NCBI GenBank assembly: GCA_017472605.1
Contig: JAFUPV010000039.1
Span: 1 to 64,000 of the forward strand
From: Lachnospiraceae bacterium
Lineage (GTDB): Bacteria; Bacillota; Clostridia; Lachnospirales; Lachnospiraceae
Direction of reading: 5' to 3'
Length of the DNA: 64,000 bases
Shown here piece by piece: positions 50,640-58,704 of the stretch (positions within the stretch are counted from its first letter, which is position 1; each line of letters begins with the position of its first letter). A model generated the notes under the pieces. That model saw only the letters and a program-made list of their open reading frames with translations. It was not told where the DNA came from and made no database searches. The position numbers were made by a program, and so were the translations under genes.

Positions 50640-52079
50640 TTAAACCGTACCATGCTTCTTTGCCGGACGATCCTCTCTCTTTGTGAACAGCATTTCAAAC
50701 GCTGCGATTGCAATCTTTCTTGTCGATTCCGGTGCAATGATGCTGTCTACATAACCTCTTCTTGCTGCTGCCTCAGCGCTGGACTGAAGCTCTGCATAAG
50801 CAGCTGTCTTCTCACTGATCAGAGCTGCCTTATTGTCGGAAGCCGCAATCTCGTCCGCGTAAATAATCTTTGCAGCAGAAGCCGCATCCATCAGACCAAT
50901 GGAAGCAGACGGCCATGCATATACCTGATCTGCGCCCTGCATCATAGCAAGAGAAGCCGTTCCATTGGCAGCGCCAACAACAACCGTTACCTTCGGTACT
51001 GTTGCGTCTGCATAAGCATAGATCAGCTTTGCAGCTGCCTTGGCAATTCTCTTCTCTTCACAGATCGTTGCCTTGTAGCCCTTTACATTTGCAAGGGTCA
51101 GAACCGGAATGGAGAATGCATCACAGAACTCAACGAATTCAGCTGCTTTTTCCGCGCCTCTGCTGCTGAGAACCGCATCAAACTTCTCGCCTTCATTTCC
51201 TTCCTCATCGTAGAGAACGGTACGGTTTGCTACAACACCAACGGTATTTCCGTTCAGGCGGATCAGAGCAGTCACCATATCTTTTGCATATGCCTTCTTT
51301 GCCTCAAACACAAAACCGTTATCGGAAATCATGGAAAGTGCAATTGCCGGATCACCAACGCAGGCTTCAAGACTGTCACAAACGCGGTTCAGATCGTCGG
51401 TGCACTCGTCATAGGAAAGATCATCCTCATTATTTGCCGGCAGTACAGAAACCAGGGTACGGATTTCGGCAAGAATCTCTGTCTCGCTTCCTGTCGAATC
51501 AACAAGACCAGCCTCTTCACTCTGGAATGCAGCTGTTGCGGTATTTTCTGTCTTGTTTCCATCCAGCGCATTCGGGGAATTCACAAACAGCTTTGCTTTT
51601 GCAGACTCCATGAAAGTGAAATCAGTCAGTGCCGGAACAACAGCCATTCCGCCGCCGCAGGTTCCGAAAATCGCGGTAATCTGCGGAATCACGCCGGATG
51701 CGTTTGCCTGACACGCATAGAGCTTGCCAAACGCGTTCAGAGCGTCTGTTGCCTCTTCCAGTCGTAAGCCGGCGCAGTCGATCAGTCCGATCACCGGTGC
51801 TCCTACCTTCATTGCCAGGCTGTAAATCTTTTCGATCTTCTTTGCGTGCATCTCACCCAAAGAACCACCGAGTACAGCTGCGTCCTGACTGTAAACGTAT
51901 ACCAGGCTTCCATTGATCGTTCCGTAGCCGGTCAATACGCCATCCGCAGGTGTGTCTTTTGCCTTTAAGTTGAAATCTGTGCTTCTGGCAGTTACTAATC
52001 CGCCGATTTCAACAAAACTGCTGTCATCAAGTAAAGCGGCAACTCTTTGACTTGCTGATGTCTGTGATGTTGTACTCAT
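50640..52079 (-). CDS. Acyl-CoA carboxyltransferase subunit (MmdA / transcarboxylase 12S-like)
   Basis: 479 residues in two crotonase-like halves. The N-terminal half shows RVAALLDDSSFVEIGG, VYSQDAAVLGGSLGEMHAKKIEK and FGTCGGGMAVVPALTDF; the C-terminal half shows LTLANVKGYKA, and DQVYAWPSASIGLMDA. It moves CO2 between an acyl-CoA (methylmalonyl-CoA most likely) and carrier biotin. Somewhat shorter than MmdA (~510) with an abbreviated N-terminus. First gene of the cluster, with its own promoter at 52157-52185. Substrate is inferred, since glutaconyl- and malonyl-CoA enzymes share the fold. Confidence 0.9.
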   Translation of the reverse strand: MSTTSQTSASQRVAALLDDSSFVEIGGLVTARSTDFNLKAKDTPADGVLTGYGTINGSLVYVYSQDAAVLGGSLGEMHAKKIEKIYSLAMKVGAPVIGLIDCAGLRLEEATDALNAFGKLYACQANASGVIPQITAIFGTCGGGMAVVPALTDFTFMESAKAKLFVNSPNALDGNKTENTATAAFQSEEAGLVDSTGSETEILAEIRTLVSVLPANNEDDLSYDECTDDLNRVCDSLEACVGDPAIALSMISDNGFVFEAKKAYAKDMVTALIRLNGNTVGVVANRTVLYDEEGNEGEKFDAVLSSRGAEKAAEFVEFCDAFSIPVLTLANVKGYKATICEEKRIAKAAAKLIYAYADATVPKVTVVVGAANGTASLAMMQGADQVYAWPSASIGLMDAASAAKIIYADEIAASDNKAALISEKTAAYAELQSSAEAAARRGYVDSIIAPESTRKIAIAAFEMLFTKREDRPAKKHGTV

Positions 52080-52156
52080 TATCTGTCCTCCATTGTCCTT
52101 ATATTAAAATGGTTTGCTTATCTGTTTTGCTCTGCAACCATTTTCTGCCGTATATC

Positions 52157-52185
52157 ATTGTATCCTGTTTTCTTAAATTATTCAA
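52157..52185 (-). promoter_or_regulatory. Promoter of the carboxyltransferase/decarboxylase operon
   Basis: TTGAAT (52180-52185), 17-bp spacer, TACAAT (52157-52162), about 80 nt before the first gene. Confidence 0.75.
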
Positions 52186-52256
52186 CCAGATTTTTATCTT
52201 TTTTATTAAATTAATATAAAAAGCGAAGAAAATACATCCCTATCGTAGTGATTTTA

Positions 52257-52265
52257 TGCTATGAT
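52257..52265 (+). promoter_or_regulatory. Extended -10 promoter of the M18 aminopeptidase gene
   Basis: TGCTATGAT, an extended -10 element (TGnTATGAT), about 145 nt before the start codon. No good -35 box. The rest of the 331-nt divergent region is AT-rich and shows no other gene. Confidence 0.55.
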
Positions 52266-52410
52266 AAATCTGCGTTGGATTACCGAATGAATTTCAGGAT
52301 CCAAACGTATCCCTGCCAGTTCCAAATCAACACCTTCCGGTTATCCGGACGGCCGGATTTTCTTCTCCTGGCAGGACGCTTACTGATCAAACATGGAGGA
52401 CCATTACATT

Positions 52411-53808
52411 ATGGAAAGAAAAAATGCATGGAGCAGCTGCTCCGCTGACGAGCTGACAAAAGTTATGCAGCTGTGTGAAGACTACCGCAAATTCATCTCT
52501 GTATGTAAAACAGAACGTGAATGTGTGACTGAAAGCATCCGAATCGCAGAAGCTGCCGGATATAAGAACCTTGATGAAGCAATTAAGAACGGTACCCCGC
52601 TGAAGGCCGGTGATAAGGTATATGCAAATAACATGGGCAAGACTCTTGCCCTTTTCTGCATCGGTACTGAGCCGATGGAGGCCGGAATGCATATCCTTGG
52701 TGCCCATGTGGATTCTCCGCGCATCGACTTAAAGCAGAATCCTGTTTACGAAAGCAACGATATCTGCCTGTTTGATACTCACTACTATGGCGGCATCAAA
52801 AAGTACCAGTGGGTTGCTCTTCCGCTTGCCATTCACGGTGTTGTTGCAAAGAAGGACGGCACTGTTGTCAATGTTGTGATCGGAGAAGATCCTTCCGATC
52901 CGGTTGTCGGCATCTCGGATCTTCTGATTCACCTGTCCGCCGATCAGATGAAGAAGCCCGGTGCCAATGTGATTGAGGGCGAGGCACTGAATGTTACCGT
53001 CGGCAGCAGACCGGATCCCAACGAGACGGATACCGATAAGAAAGAAAAAGTTAAGAGCTACCTTCTCTCCCTGCTGAAGGAGAAATATGACTTTGAGGAA
53101 GAAGACTTCCTTTCTGCAGAGCTGGAAGTTGTTCCTGCCGGTGAAGCCCGTGATTTCGGCATTGACCGCAGCATGATCATGGGCTACGGACATGACGACC
53201 GTGTTTGTGCCTACACCTCCCTTGTTGCCATGCTGGACGTAACCGCTCCGAAATATACCACCGTCTGCCTCCTTGTTGATAAGGAAGAGGTTGGAAGCAG
53301 CGGTGCAACCGGTATGCATTCCCGTTTCTTTGAGAACTATGTCGCAGAGCTGATTGCGCTTACTGCAGGAACCTACAGTGATCTGATCCTGCGCCGCTGC
53401 CTGAAGAATTCCAAGATGCTTTCTTCCGATGTCAGTGCTGCCTTCGATCCGAATTTCCCGGAGGTAAATGAAGCAAAGAATGCCGCTTATTTCGGCCGCG
53501 GCTTCTCCTTTAACAAGTACACCGGTTCCCGCGGAAAGAGCGGCTGCAACGACGCCAACGCAGAGTACATGGCATACTTAAGAAAAGTTATGGATGACAA
53601 CAATGTCTGCTTCCAGACGTCCGAACTGGGCAAGGTTGACCAGGGCGGCGGCGGAACCATTGCTTATATTCTCGCAAATTACGGCATGGAAGTGATTGAC
53701 TGCGGTGTTCCGGTACATAACATGCACGCGCCGTGGGAAGTTGTCAGCAAGATTGATGTTTATGAAACCACCAAGGGCTATATTGCGTTCCTGAAGGCAG
53801 ATCACTGA
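52411..53808 (+). CDS. M18-family aminopeptidase
   Basis: 465 residues from the ATG at 52411, with GGAGGA 10-11 nt upstream. Zinc aminopeptidase of the aspartyl-aminopeptidase (M18) family, forming large tetrahedral assemblies: LGAHVDSPRIDLKQNP (metal His and Asp), YGGIKKYQWVALPLAIHG, DKEEVGSSGATGMHSRFFE, and VPVHNMHAPWEVVSKIDVYE at the C-terminus. Cytosolic, no signal peptide. The 45-bp tandem repeat begins 12 bp after its stop. Confidence 0.95.
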   Translation: MERKNAWSSCSADELTKVMQLCEDYRKFISVCKTERECVTESIRIAEAAGYKNLDEAIKNGTPLKAGDKVYANNMGKTLALFCIGTEPMEAGMHILGAHVDSPRIDLKQNPVYESNDICLFDTHYYGGIKKYQWVALPLAIHGVVAKKDGTVVNVVIGEDPSDPVVGISDLLIHLSADQMKKPGANVIEGEALNVTVGSRPDPNETDTDKKEKVKSYLLSLLKEKYDFEEEDFLSAELEVVPAGEARDFGIDRSMIMGYGHDDRVCAYTSLVAMLDVTAPKYTTVCLLVDKEEVGSSGATGMHSRFFENYVAELIALTAGTYSDLILRRCLKNSKMLSSDVSAAFDPNFPEVNEAKNAAYFGRGFSFNKYTGSRGKSGCNDANAEYMAYLRKVMDDNNVCFQTSELGKVDQGGGGTIAYILANYGMEVIDCGVPVHNMHAPWEVVSKIDVYETTKGYIAFLKADH

Positions 53809-53820
53809 TCGGTTCACCTG

Positions 53821-54000
53821 GATGCAGGTCATTCCGATTGAACGCATTACTGGCATGTTTGCCTGGATGCAAGTCATTCCGATTGAACGCATTGCTGGCA
53901 TGTTCACCTGGATGCAAGTCATTCCGATTGAACGCATTGCTGGCATGTTCACCTGGATGCAAGTCATTCCGATTGAACGCATTGCTGGCATGTATGCCTG
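53821..54000. repeat. Tandem repeat, four copies of a 45-bp unit
   Basis: Four head-to-tail 45-bp units at 53821, 53866, 53911 and 53956, plus an 8-bp partial copy before the first. Copies 2 and 3 are identical; copies 1 and 4 differ by three or four bases, mainly at the array ends. Since 45 is divisible by 3, the array is open on both strands and would encode 15-residue repeats (plus strand MQVIPIERIAGMFTW; minus strand HASNAFNRNDLHPGE), but neither frame has a convincing start with a ribosome site. It lies between convergent genes. Confidence 0.95.
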
Positions 54001-54020
54001 GATACCGAGACCAGAGAAAA

Positions 54021-54066
54021 AATACCGGATATTGCATCAGGAATTTTCGATGCAATATCCGGTATT
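54021..54066. terminator. Perfect 18-bp hairpin, bidirectional terminator
   Basis: AATACCGGATATTGCATC and its exact complement flank a 10-nt loop between the M18 gene/repeat and the convergent queH gene, with A-rich and TTTCTGTTG flanks. Confidence 0.8.
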
Positions 54067-54123
54067 TCTGTTGTTTGGTGGTTCGTTTATTATGAATCGG
54101 TCTTTTTTTGCGTCCCTGTTCTG

Positions 54124-54804
54124 TCATTCTGTGCCTGAAACTGCGTTATCCGGACCCTTCTCCCCAACAGCTTCTTTCTGACGTTTCTCCTGCTCCACTT
54201 TGGAATAGATGCAGCCGCAATAGTTCTGCCGATACAGGTCATATTCCCGGGACAACTGGATGGATCGCTGATAGCCGCCCTTTTTCTTAAAATCGGAGTA
54301 AAGCCAGGAAACCTGATGCTTCACCTCCAGTTCTGCGCCAATCTCGTTGAGCCAGTCCGCGTTTTTTAAGGGGCTGATGGAAAGCGTTGTGGTAAAATAG
54401 TCCATCCCCAACTCCTTCGCCATTCGAGCCGTCTCTTCCAGACGAATCCGGTAACAGACGCGGCAGCGCTCGCCGCCCTCCGGTTCCTTTTCCATGCCCT
54501 TCACACTTTCATAGAAGCAGGACGGTGCGTAGGTTCCTTCCAGAAAGGAGATCGGATGCTCTGTCTCCAGCGATCGGATCAGCCGTTTCTGCTCCTCCAC
54601 ACGCAGTCCATATTCCCTGTCAGAGGTGATGTTGGGATTGTAGTAAAACACAGTGATGAAAAAAAATCTGGAAAGGTATTCCAGCACATAGCTGCTGCAA
54701 GGTGCACAGCAGCTGTGCAGAAATAAGGAAGGGACCTGGCCTGTTTTGGCCAGATCCTCCAGTGTCCGATCCAGAATCTTCTGATAATTGATCTTCTGAG
54801 TCAT
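54124..54804 (-). CDS. queH: Epoxyqueuosine reductase QueH
   Basis: 226 residues. Final step of queuosine synthesis on tRNA, the non-B12 alternative to QueG. Family cysteines: HSCCAPCSSYV, GERCRVCYRIRLEETA and NYCGC, giving Fe-S and metal sites. The opening INYQKILDRTLEDL is standard. It follows rpoD by 6 nt. Presence implies queuosine salvage or synthesis in this organism. Confidence 0.95.
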   Translation of the reverse strand: MTQKINYQKILDRTLEDLAKTGQVPSLFLHSCCAPCSSYVLEYLSRFFFITVFYYNPNITSDREYGLRVEEQKRLIRSLETEHPISFLEGTYAPSCFYESVKGMEKEPEGGERCRVCYRIRLEETARMAKELGMDYFTTTLSISPLKNADWLNEIGAELEVKHQVSWLYSDFKKKGGYQRSIQLSREYDLYRQNYCGCIYSKVEQEKRQKEAVGEKGPDNAVSGTE

Positions 54805-54810
54805 GGTTTA

Positions 54811-55923
54811 TTACGTTAAAAAGTCTCTGATTTTTTTGCTTCTCACCGGATTGCGAAGCTTGCGCAGTGCTTTCGCTTCAATCTGGCGGATTCGTTCACG
54901 GGTTACATTGAATTCTCTTCCAACTTCTTCCAGTGTGCGCGGATGACCGTCTTTCAGGCCAAAACGCAGTTCAATGACCTGACGCTCCCGCTCCTTCAGA
55001 TCACCAAGGAGAGTGTCAATGTGGTCACGAAGCATCGCTGACTCCACGTTTCCTTCCGGAGTCACCGCGTTGCTGTCCGCAACAAAGTCTCCCAGGTTGG
55101 AATCGTCTTCCTCACCGATCGGTGTTTCCAGTGACGCTGGTTCTCTGGCAATCTGCATGATCTCCATTACTTTATCTTCGCTCATGTCAAGAGCCTTGGC
55201 CAGCTCAGCAACACTTGGCTCATAGCCAAGGTCAAGCGTCAGCTTTCTCTGCATCTTGGACATCTTATTGATTGTCTCAACCATATGTACCGGCACACGG
55301 ATCGTTCTCGCCTGATCAGCCAGCGCTCTTGTTACAGACTGTCTGATCCACCAGGTTGCATAGGTACTGAGCTTATAGCCTTTCTGATAATCAAATTTCT
55401 CAACGCCCTTGATCAGACCAAGGTTACCTTCCTGCACCAGATCCAGGAAGCTCATTCCTCTGCCGGTATAGCGCTTGGCAATGCTGACAACAAGACGAAG
55501 GTTCGCCTCAATCAGACGTTCTTTCGCAGACACATCACCGGCAGCCTTTCTCTTTGCCAGTTCCACTTCTTCCTCTGCAGACAGCAGCGGAACCGTACCA
55601 ATCTCCTTTAAGTACATGCGGACCGGATCCTCTGTACCTACTCCTTCCAGCAGGTCGATGGCATCGATATCGATTTCTTCCTCCTCATCTGAGAAATCCA
55701 TATCTTTTTCAAAGTCTTCGTCTGAAGCCATATCTGCGTCAACCACACGAAGAACATCGATTTTTTTGCTTTCCAGATAACTGTAAACGCTTTCCAGTTC
55801 TTCAGGAGTCAGCGTCTCTCCGGCAAAAAAATCATTTACATCATTGAAATCCAATGTACGATTTTTACTGATACCGATTTCAACAAGCTTTACCAACCGT
55901 TCTTTCAGAACCTCTTTATCCAT
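54811..55923 (-). CDS. rpoD: RNA polymerase housekeeping sigma factor (SigA/RpoD)
   Basis: 370 residues from the ATG at 55923 (AAGGA upstream). Region 1.1-like N-terminus with a very acidic stretch ([14 protein letters not shown]), region 1.2 ([16 protein letters not shown]), regions 2.1-2.4 ([47 protein letters not shown]), region 3 and region 4.2 ([28 protein letters not shown]). The length suits a Firmicute SigA. In most Firmicutes dnaG precedes it; here a lipid kinase gene does, and rpoD has its own promoter (56097-56125) and a ~165-nt leader. Confidence 0.97.
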   Translation of the reverse strand: MDKEVLKERLVKLVEIGISKNRTLDFNDVNDFFAGETLTPEELESVYSYLESKKIDVLRVVDADMASDEDFEKDMDFSDEEEEIDIDAIDLLEGVGTEDPVRMYLKEIGTVPLLSAEEEVELAKRKAAGDVSAKERLIEANLRLVVSIAKRYTGRGMSFLDLVQEGNLGLIKGVEKFDYQKGYKLSTYATWWIRQSVTRALADQARTIRVPVHMVETINKMSKMQRKLTLDLGYEPSVAELAKALDMSEDKVMEIMQIAREPASLETPIGEEDDSNLGDFVADSNAVTPEGNVESAMLRDHIDTLLGDLKERERQVIELRFGLKDGHPRTLEEVGREFNVTRERIRQIEAKALRKLRNPVRSKKIRDFLT

Positions 55924-56096
55924 TCGCACATTCCTTTCCATTCAGTGCTCCGGAATCTCCGGAACAGGTTTTCATATCACATGCGGATATCTGCTGCTTT
56001 GCTGTCCCATCCATTTTTTCATTCTTACCGTCTGCAGACTGATCTCTGACTGGATCCTGCCAAAACGACCATTTTGGTATAGTTCAGCAAATATAT

Positions 56097-56125
56097 ATGA
56101 TACCCGATTTCTGTTGATTTGTAAA
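56097..56125 (-). promoter_or_regulatory. Promoter of rpoD-queH
   Basis: TTTACA (56120-56125), 17-bp spacer, TATCAT (56097-56102). The 165-nt leader holds a small hairpin (CCAAAA/TTTTGG) but no credible ORF. Confidence 0.7.
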
Positions 56126-56150
56126 GAGGTTTTTCGTGTTTTTTCACGAA

Positions 56151-57080
56151 TTATTCACGGTTCTCAACAACAGCGTCCTTCTCCTCCTCCGATTTGACAG
56201 CAATTGCAACCGCCTGCTTGAAGGTATTAATCTCCACATGTCTGTGAGCTCCGCCAAATTCCCCATCCAGAACCCAGTCAATCGCTTCTTCTGAGTCAAA
56301 AACAATCGTTGATGTGCGAAAAAAATGCATATACTTCGACGCAGAATTTTTGGTAACAAAATCAGACAGCAGCATCGGCCATTCCACTGCATTATCCGGC
56401 ACCTGAATCAGCATGACGTCCAGTTCACCGTCATCCAGCTCCACCTTCTTTCCCGACAGATTGGCAAATCCGCCAACGCTTTCCGCGTTATAAACCATGC
56501 CATAGATAAACTCCTTTTCCAACACTTCCTCCCCGATCGTGACCCGCACGCGGTAGGAACGCAGATTTGGCAGCTGTCGAATTCCCTGGATCAGATATGC
56601 TGAGTGGCCGAGCAGATTTTTGTCCTGCTGCGGTGTACTGTAAGAAACATCCGTAAACGCTCCAAAAGCAGCAACATACACGAAGTAGTCATCCATAAAC
56701 CTTCCGATATCAATTTTCCGAAAATACGCTTCCATAATCTGCTTCGCTGCTTTTTTCATCTGCCCGGGAAGATGCAGCGTCGCAGCAAAATCATTGGTTG
56801 AGCCCGCCGGAATGTATCCTACCTTCGGACGCCTGTCCTCTGGAAAGCACATCAGTCCATCCACAACCTCACTTAGCGTTCCGTCTCCTCCGGAGCAGAC
56901 AATCAGCGAATACTGATCCCCTTTCTCTTTTACCAGTTCTGTCGCATGGGCCCTGTACTGAGTCGAACAGGCAGTTACTTCATACTCATTTTTGTTAAAA
57001 ACATCGATAATTCCCGCAAGGTGATTCCGGATGGTCCCTTTGCCGGAATGCATGTTGTAGATAAGCAGCAGTTGTTTCAT
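56151..57080 (-). CDS. Diacylglycerol/lipid kinase (DgkB/YegS family)
   Basis: 309 residues from the ATG at 57080. Catalytic domain motif CSGGDGTLSEVVDG and IPAGSTNDFAATLHLP, then the C-terminal part with GFANLSGKKVELDDGELDV. Phosphorylates diacylglycerol (recycling from teichoic-acid synthesis) or a related lipid. Soluble. Between the BMC locus and rpoD, probably a separate unit. Confidence 0.93.
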   Translation of the reverse strand: MKQLLLIYNMHSGKGTIRNHLAGIIDVFNKNEYEVTACSTQYRAHATELVKEKGDQYSLIVCSGGDGTLSEVVDGLMCFPEDRRPKVGYIPAGSTNDFAATLHLPGQMKKAAKQIMEAYFRKIDIGRFMDDYFVYVAAFGAFTDVSYSTPQQDKNLLGHSAYLIQGIRQLPNLRSYRVRVTIGEEVLEKEFIYGMVYNAESVGGFANLSGKKVELDDGELDVMLIQVPDNAVEWPMLLSDFVTKNSASKYMHFFRTSTIVFDSEEAIDWVLDGEFGGAHRHVEINTFKQAVAIAVKSEEEKDAVVENRE

Positions 57081-57147
57081 TTCTAGTCTCCTTTTCCGAC
57101 GATTTTGACCGAACACGTCACCGGCGCGTCCGTTTTATGATAGATAA

Positions 57148-57184
57148 CGGGCATCCTACAGCCTATTCTACCATAGGATGCCCG
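57148..57184 (-). terminator. Hairpin after pduQ
   Basis: CGGGCATCCTA/TAGGATGCCCG forms an 11-bp perfect stem 15 nt after the pduQ stop; only a weak T-tract follows. It marks the end of the BMC locus. Confidence 0.6.
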
Positions 57185-57198
57185 ATACAGACACCAGT

Positions 57199-58347
57199 TT
57201 ACCACAACTTCCGGTAAATTTCCATAATTTCTACTTTATTTGGTACTCTTGGATTGGTTGCTGTACAGCTGTCAGCCAGCGCAGCATCTGCCATTACGCT
57301 GACCTTTGACATGTACTCCTCTTCGGTACAGCATCCAATCTGAGAAACGGAAAGAGGGATGTCCATTTCTTTCATCATAAACTGCACCCAGTTAACCAGG
57401 GCACGAACTGTCGTGATCTGATTAAAATTCGTCAGACCAAGAAGCTTGGCGACGTTGACATAGCGCCTTACAACCGGCTTATATTCCTTTTTGCTTTTAC
57501 TGTGAACATCGATTTCACTGTTATATTCGATGATGTATGGCAAAAGCATGGCGTTTGCTCTTCCATGGGGAATGTGGAAATTTGCACCAAGCTGGTGTGC
57601 CATTCCATGGTTCAGTCCCAGGGAGGAAGAATTAAATGCCAGACCGGCAAGACAGGAAGCCACATGCATTTTCTGACGTGCATGGGTATCGGTATTGTCG
57701 TAGAAGGAACGCAAAAGGAAGGTACCGACAATCTCAATTGCCTTCTCCACCAGCGCCGCGGAAAACTCATTGCAATTCACGCTGACGTAAGCTTCCAGCG
57801 CATGGGTAAACACATCCATTCCTGTATCTGCTGTTACAGATGCCGGTACACTCTTCACCAGTTCCGCATCAAGAATTGCCTCCGTCGGAAGCAGCTGATC
57901 CGATACAAGCGGGTATTTCACTTTTTGCTGCGGATCTGTGATGACGGAAAAAGACGTCACCTCAGAACCGGTTCCGCTGGTAGTCGGAATCGCGATCAGA
58001 GCCGTGTTCTGTCCGTTTTCGGACATCTGGCGCCCAAATTCACGGATTGCTTTTGCGGAATCCATGGCAGATCCCCCTCCGACTGCAATGATCACATCCG
58101 GCTGATATTCCATCATCGCTTTCACACCGCAGACAATTTTATCAATGGGCGGATCCGGCACTACATCGGAAAAAACAGAAAACGCAATCCCGCTTCCTTC
58201 CAGACGATATGTAATCAGCTTGATCATTCCGCTCTTCACAACAAAAGGATCCGTTACGATCATCGCTCTTTTATAAGGAATCTCCGAAAGACGTTCCAGT
58301 GAATTCGCGCCAAAATAAATCTTCGTTCGAATATCGAAGCTTTTCAT
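57199..58347 (-). CDS. pduQ: Iron-containing alcohol dehydrogenase, PduQ-like
   Basis: 382 residues from the ATG at 58347, with GGAG 6 nt upstream. Group III Fe-dependent ADH: AVGGGSAMDSAKAI (NAD site), PTTSGTGSEVTSFSVI, and metal ligands in DVFTHALEAYVS, GLNHGMAHQLG and IPHGRANA. In BMC loci this enzyme reduces the aldehyde to alcohol and recycles NAD+ inside the shell. It is the last gene after the regulator-ParA-AT-hook group, 14 nt after the AT-hook gene. No obvious N-terminal encapsulation helix. Confidence 0.9.
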   Translation of the reverse strand: MKSFDIRTKIYFGANSLERLSEIPYKRAMIVTDPFVVKSGMIKLITYRLEGSGIAFSVFSDVVPDPPIDKIVCGVKAMMEYQPDVIIAVGGGSAMDSAKAIREFGRQMSENGQNTALIAIPTTSGTGSEVTSFSVITDPQQKVKYPLVSDQLLPTEAILDAELVKSVPASVTADTGMDVFTHALEAYVSVNCNEFSAALVEKAIEIVGTFLLRSFYDNTDTHARQKMHVASCLAGLAFNSSSLGLNHGMAHQLGANFHIPHGRANAMLLPYIIEYNSEIDVHSKSKKEYKPVVRRYVNVAKLLGLTNFNQITTVRALVNWVQFMMKEMDIPLSVSQIGCCTEEEYMSKVSVMADAALADSCTATNPRVPNKVEIMEIYRKLW

Positions 58348-58361
58348 CATCTTCTCCAATC

Positions 58362-58688
58362 TTATAACAGATAATCCGGCAGGACACAGGTGATTCTGGA
58401 GCGAACGGCTGCTTGTGTTTCAATTTCCGCCATCCCAGCTTCTTTTTTCCCTGCAGTCTCTTCAGACGCTTTTTTAAGCTCTGCTGTTTCAGACACAGCG
58501 TTCGTTTCTTTCTTCTCAGACACGGTTTTCACTTCAGCCGGTTCGGACACAGTCTGTTCCGCAGCATTCACTGCAGTCTTTCTTGGGCGTCCCCTCTTTT
58601 TCGCAGCTGCAGGAACAACTGCTTCCCCGCTTTCTGCTCCTGTTGGAACCGTACCTGTTTCTGTTTCGTTTTTTGCAGCCTTACTCAT
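58362..58688 (-). CDS. Small AT-hook, disordered protein next to ParA
   Basis: 108 residues from the ATG at 58688, 16 nt after the ParA stop, with AAGGGAAG upstream; the frame is open further upstream inside parA but without a site. An AT-hook-like motif KKRGRPRK (30-37) suggests minor-groove DNA binding. Residues 1-28 and 40-95 are Ala/Glu/Lys/Thr/Ser-rich, low-complexity and probably disordered or weakly helical, and the last ten residues (ITCVLPDYLL) are hydrophobic. No known domain otherwise. By position it could be the ParA partner, comparable to McdB or ParB-like adaptors, linking cargo and ATPase. Function is inferred. Confidence 0.75.
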   Translation of the reverse strand: MSKAAKNETETGTVPTGAESGEAVVPAAAKKRGRPRKTAVNAAEQTVSEPAEVKTVSEKKETNAVSETAELKKASEETAGKKEAGMAEIETQAAVRSRITCVLPDYLL

Positions 58689-58704
58689 GCGCTGCAGACT
58701 TCCC

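Noticed and set aside
53821-54000. CRISPR array
   Set aside because: Units are contiguous with no spacers, and no cas genes are near.
53822-54181. A repeat protein encoded by the 45-bp array on the plus strand (or the complementary minus-strand frame)
   Set aside because: Both strands are open only because the unit length is divisible by three; no ribosome site precedes a suitable start codon.
55930-56000. Leader peptide upstream of rpoD (MKKWMGQQSSRYPHVI)
   Set aside because: Weak ribosome site and no conserved feature; probably chance.
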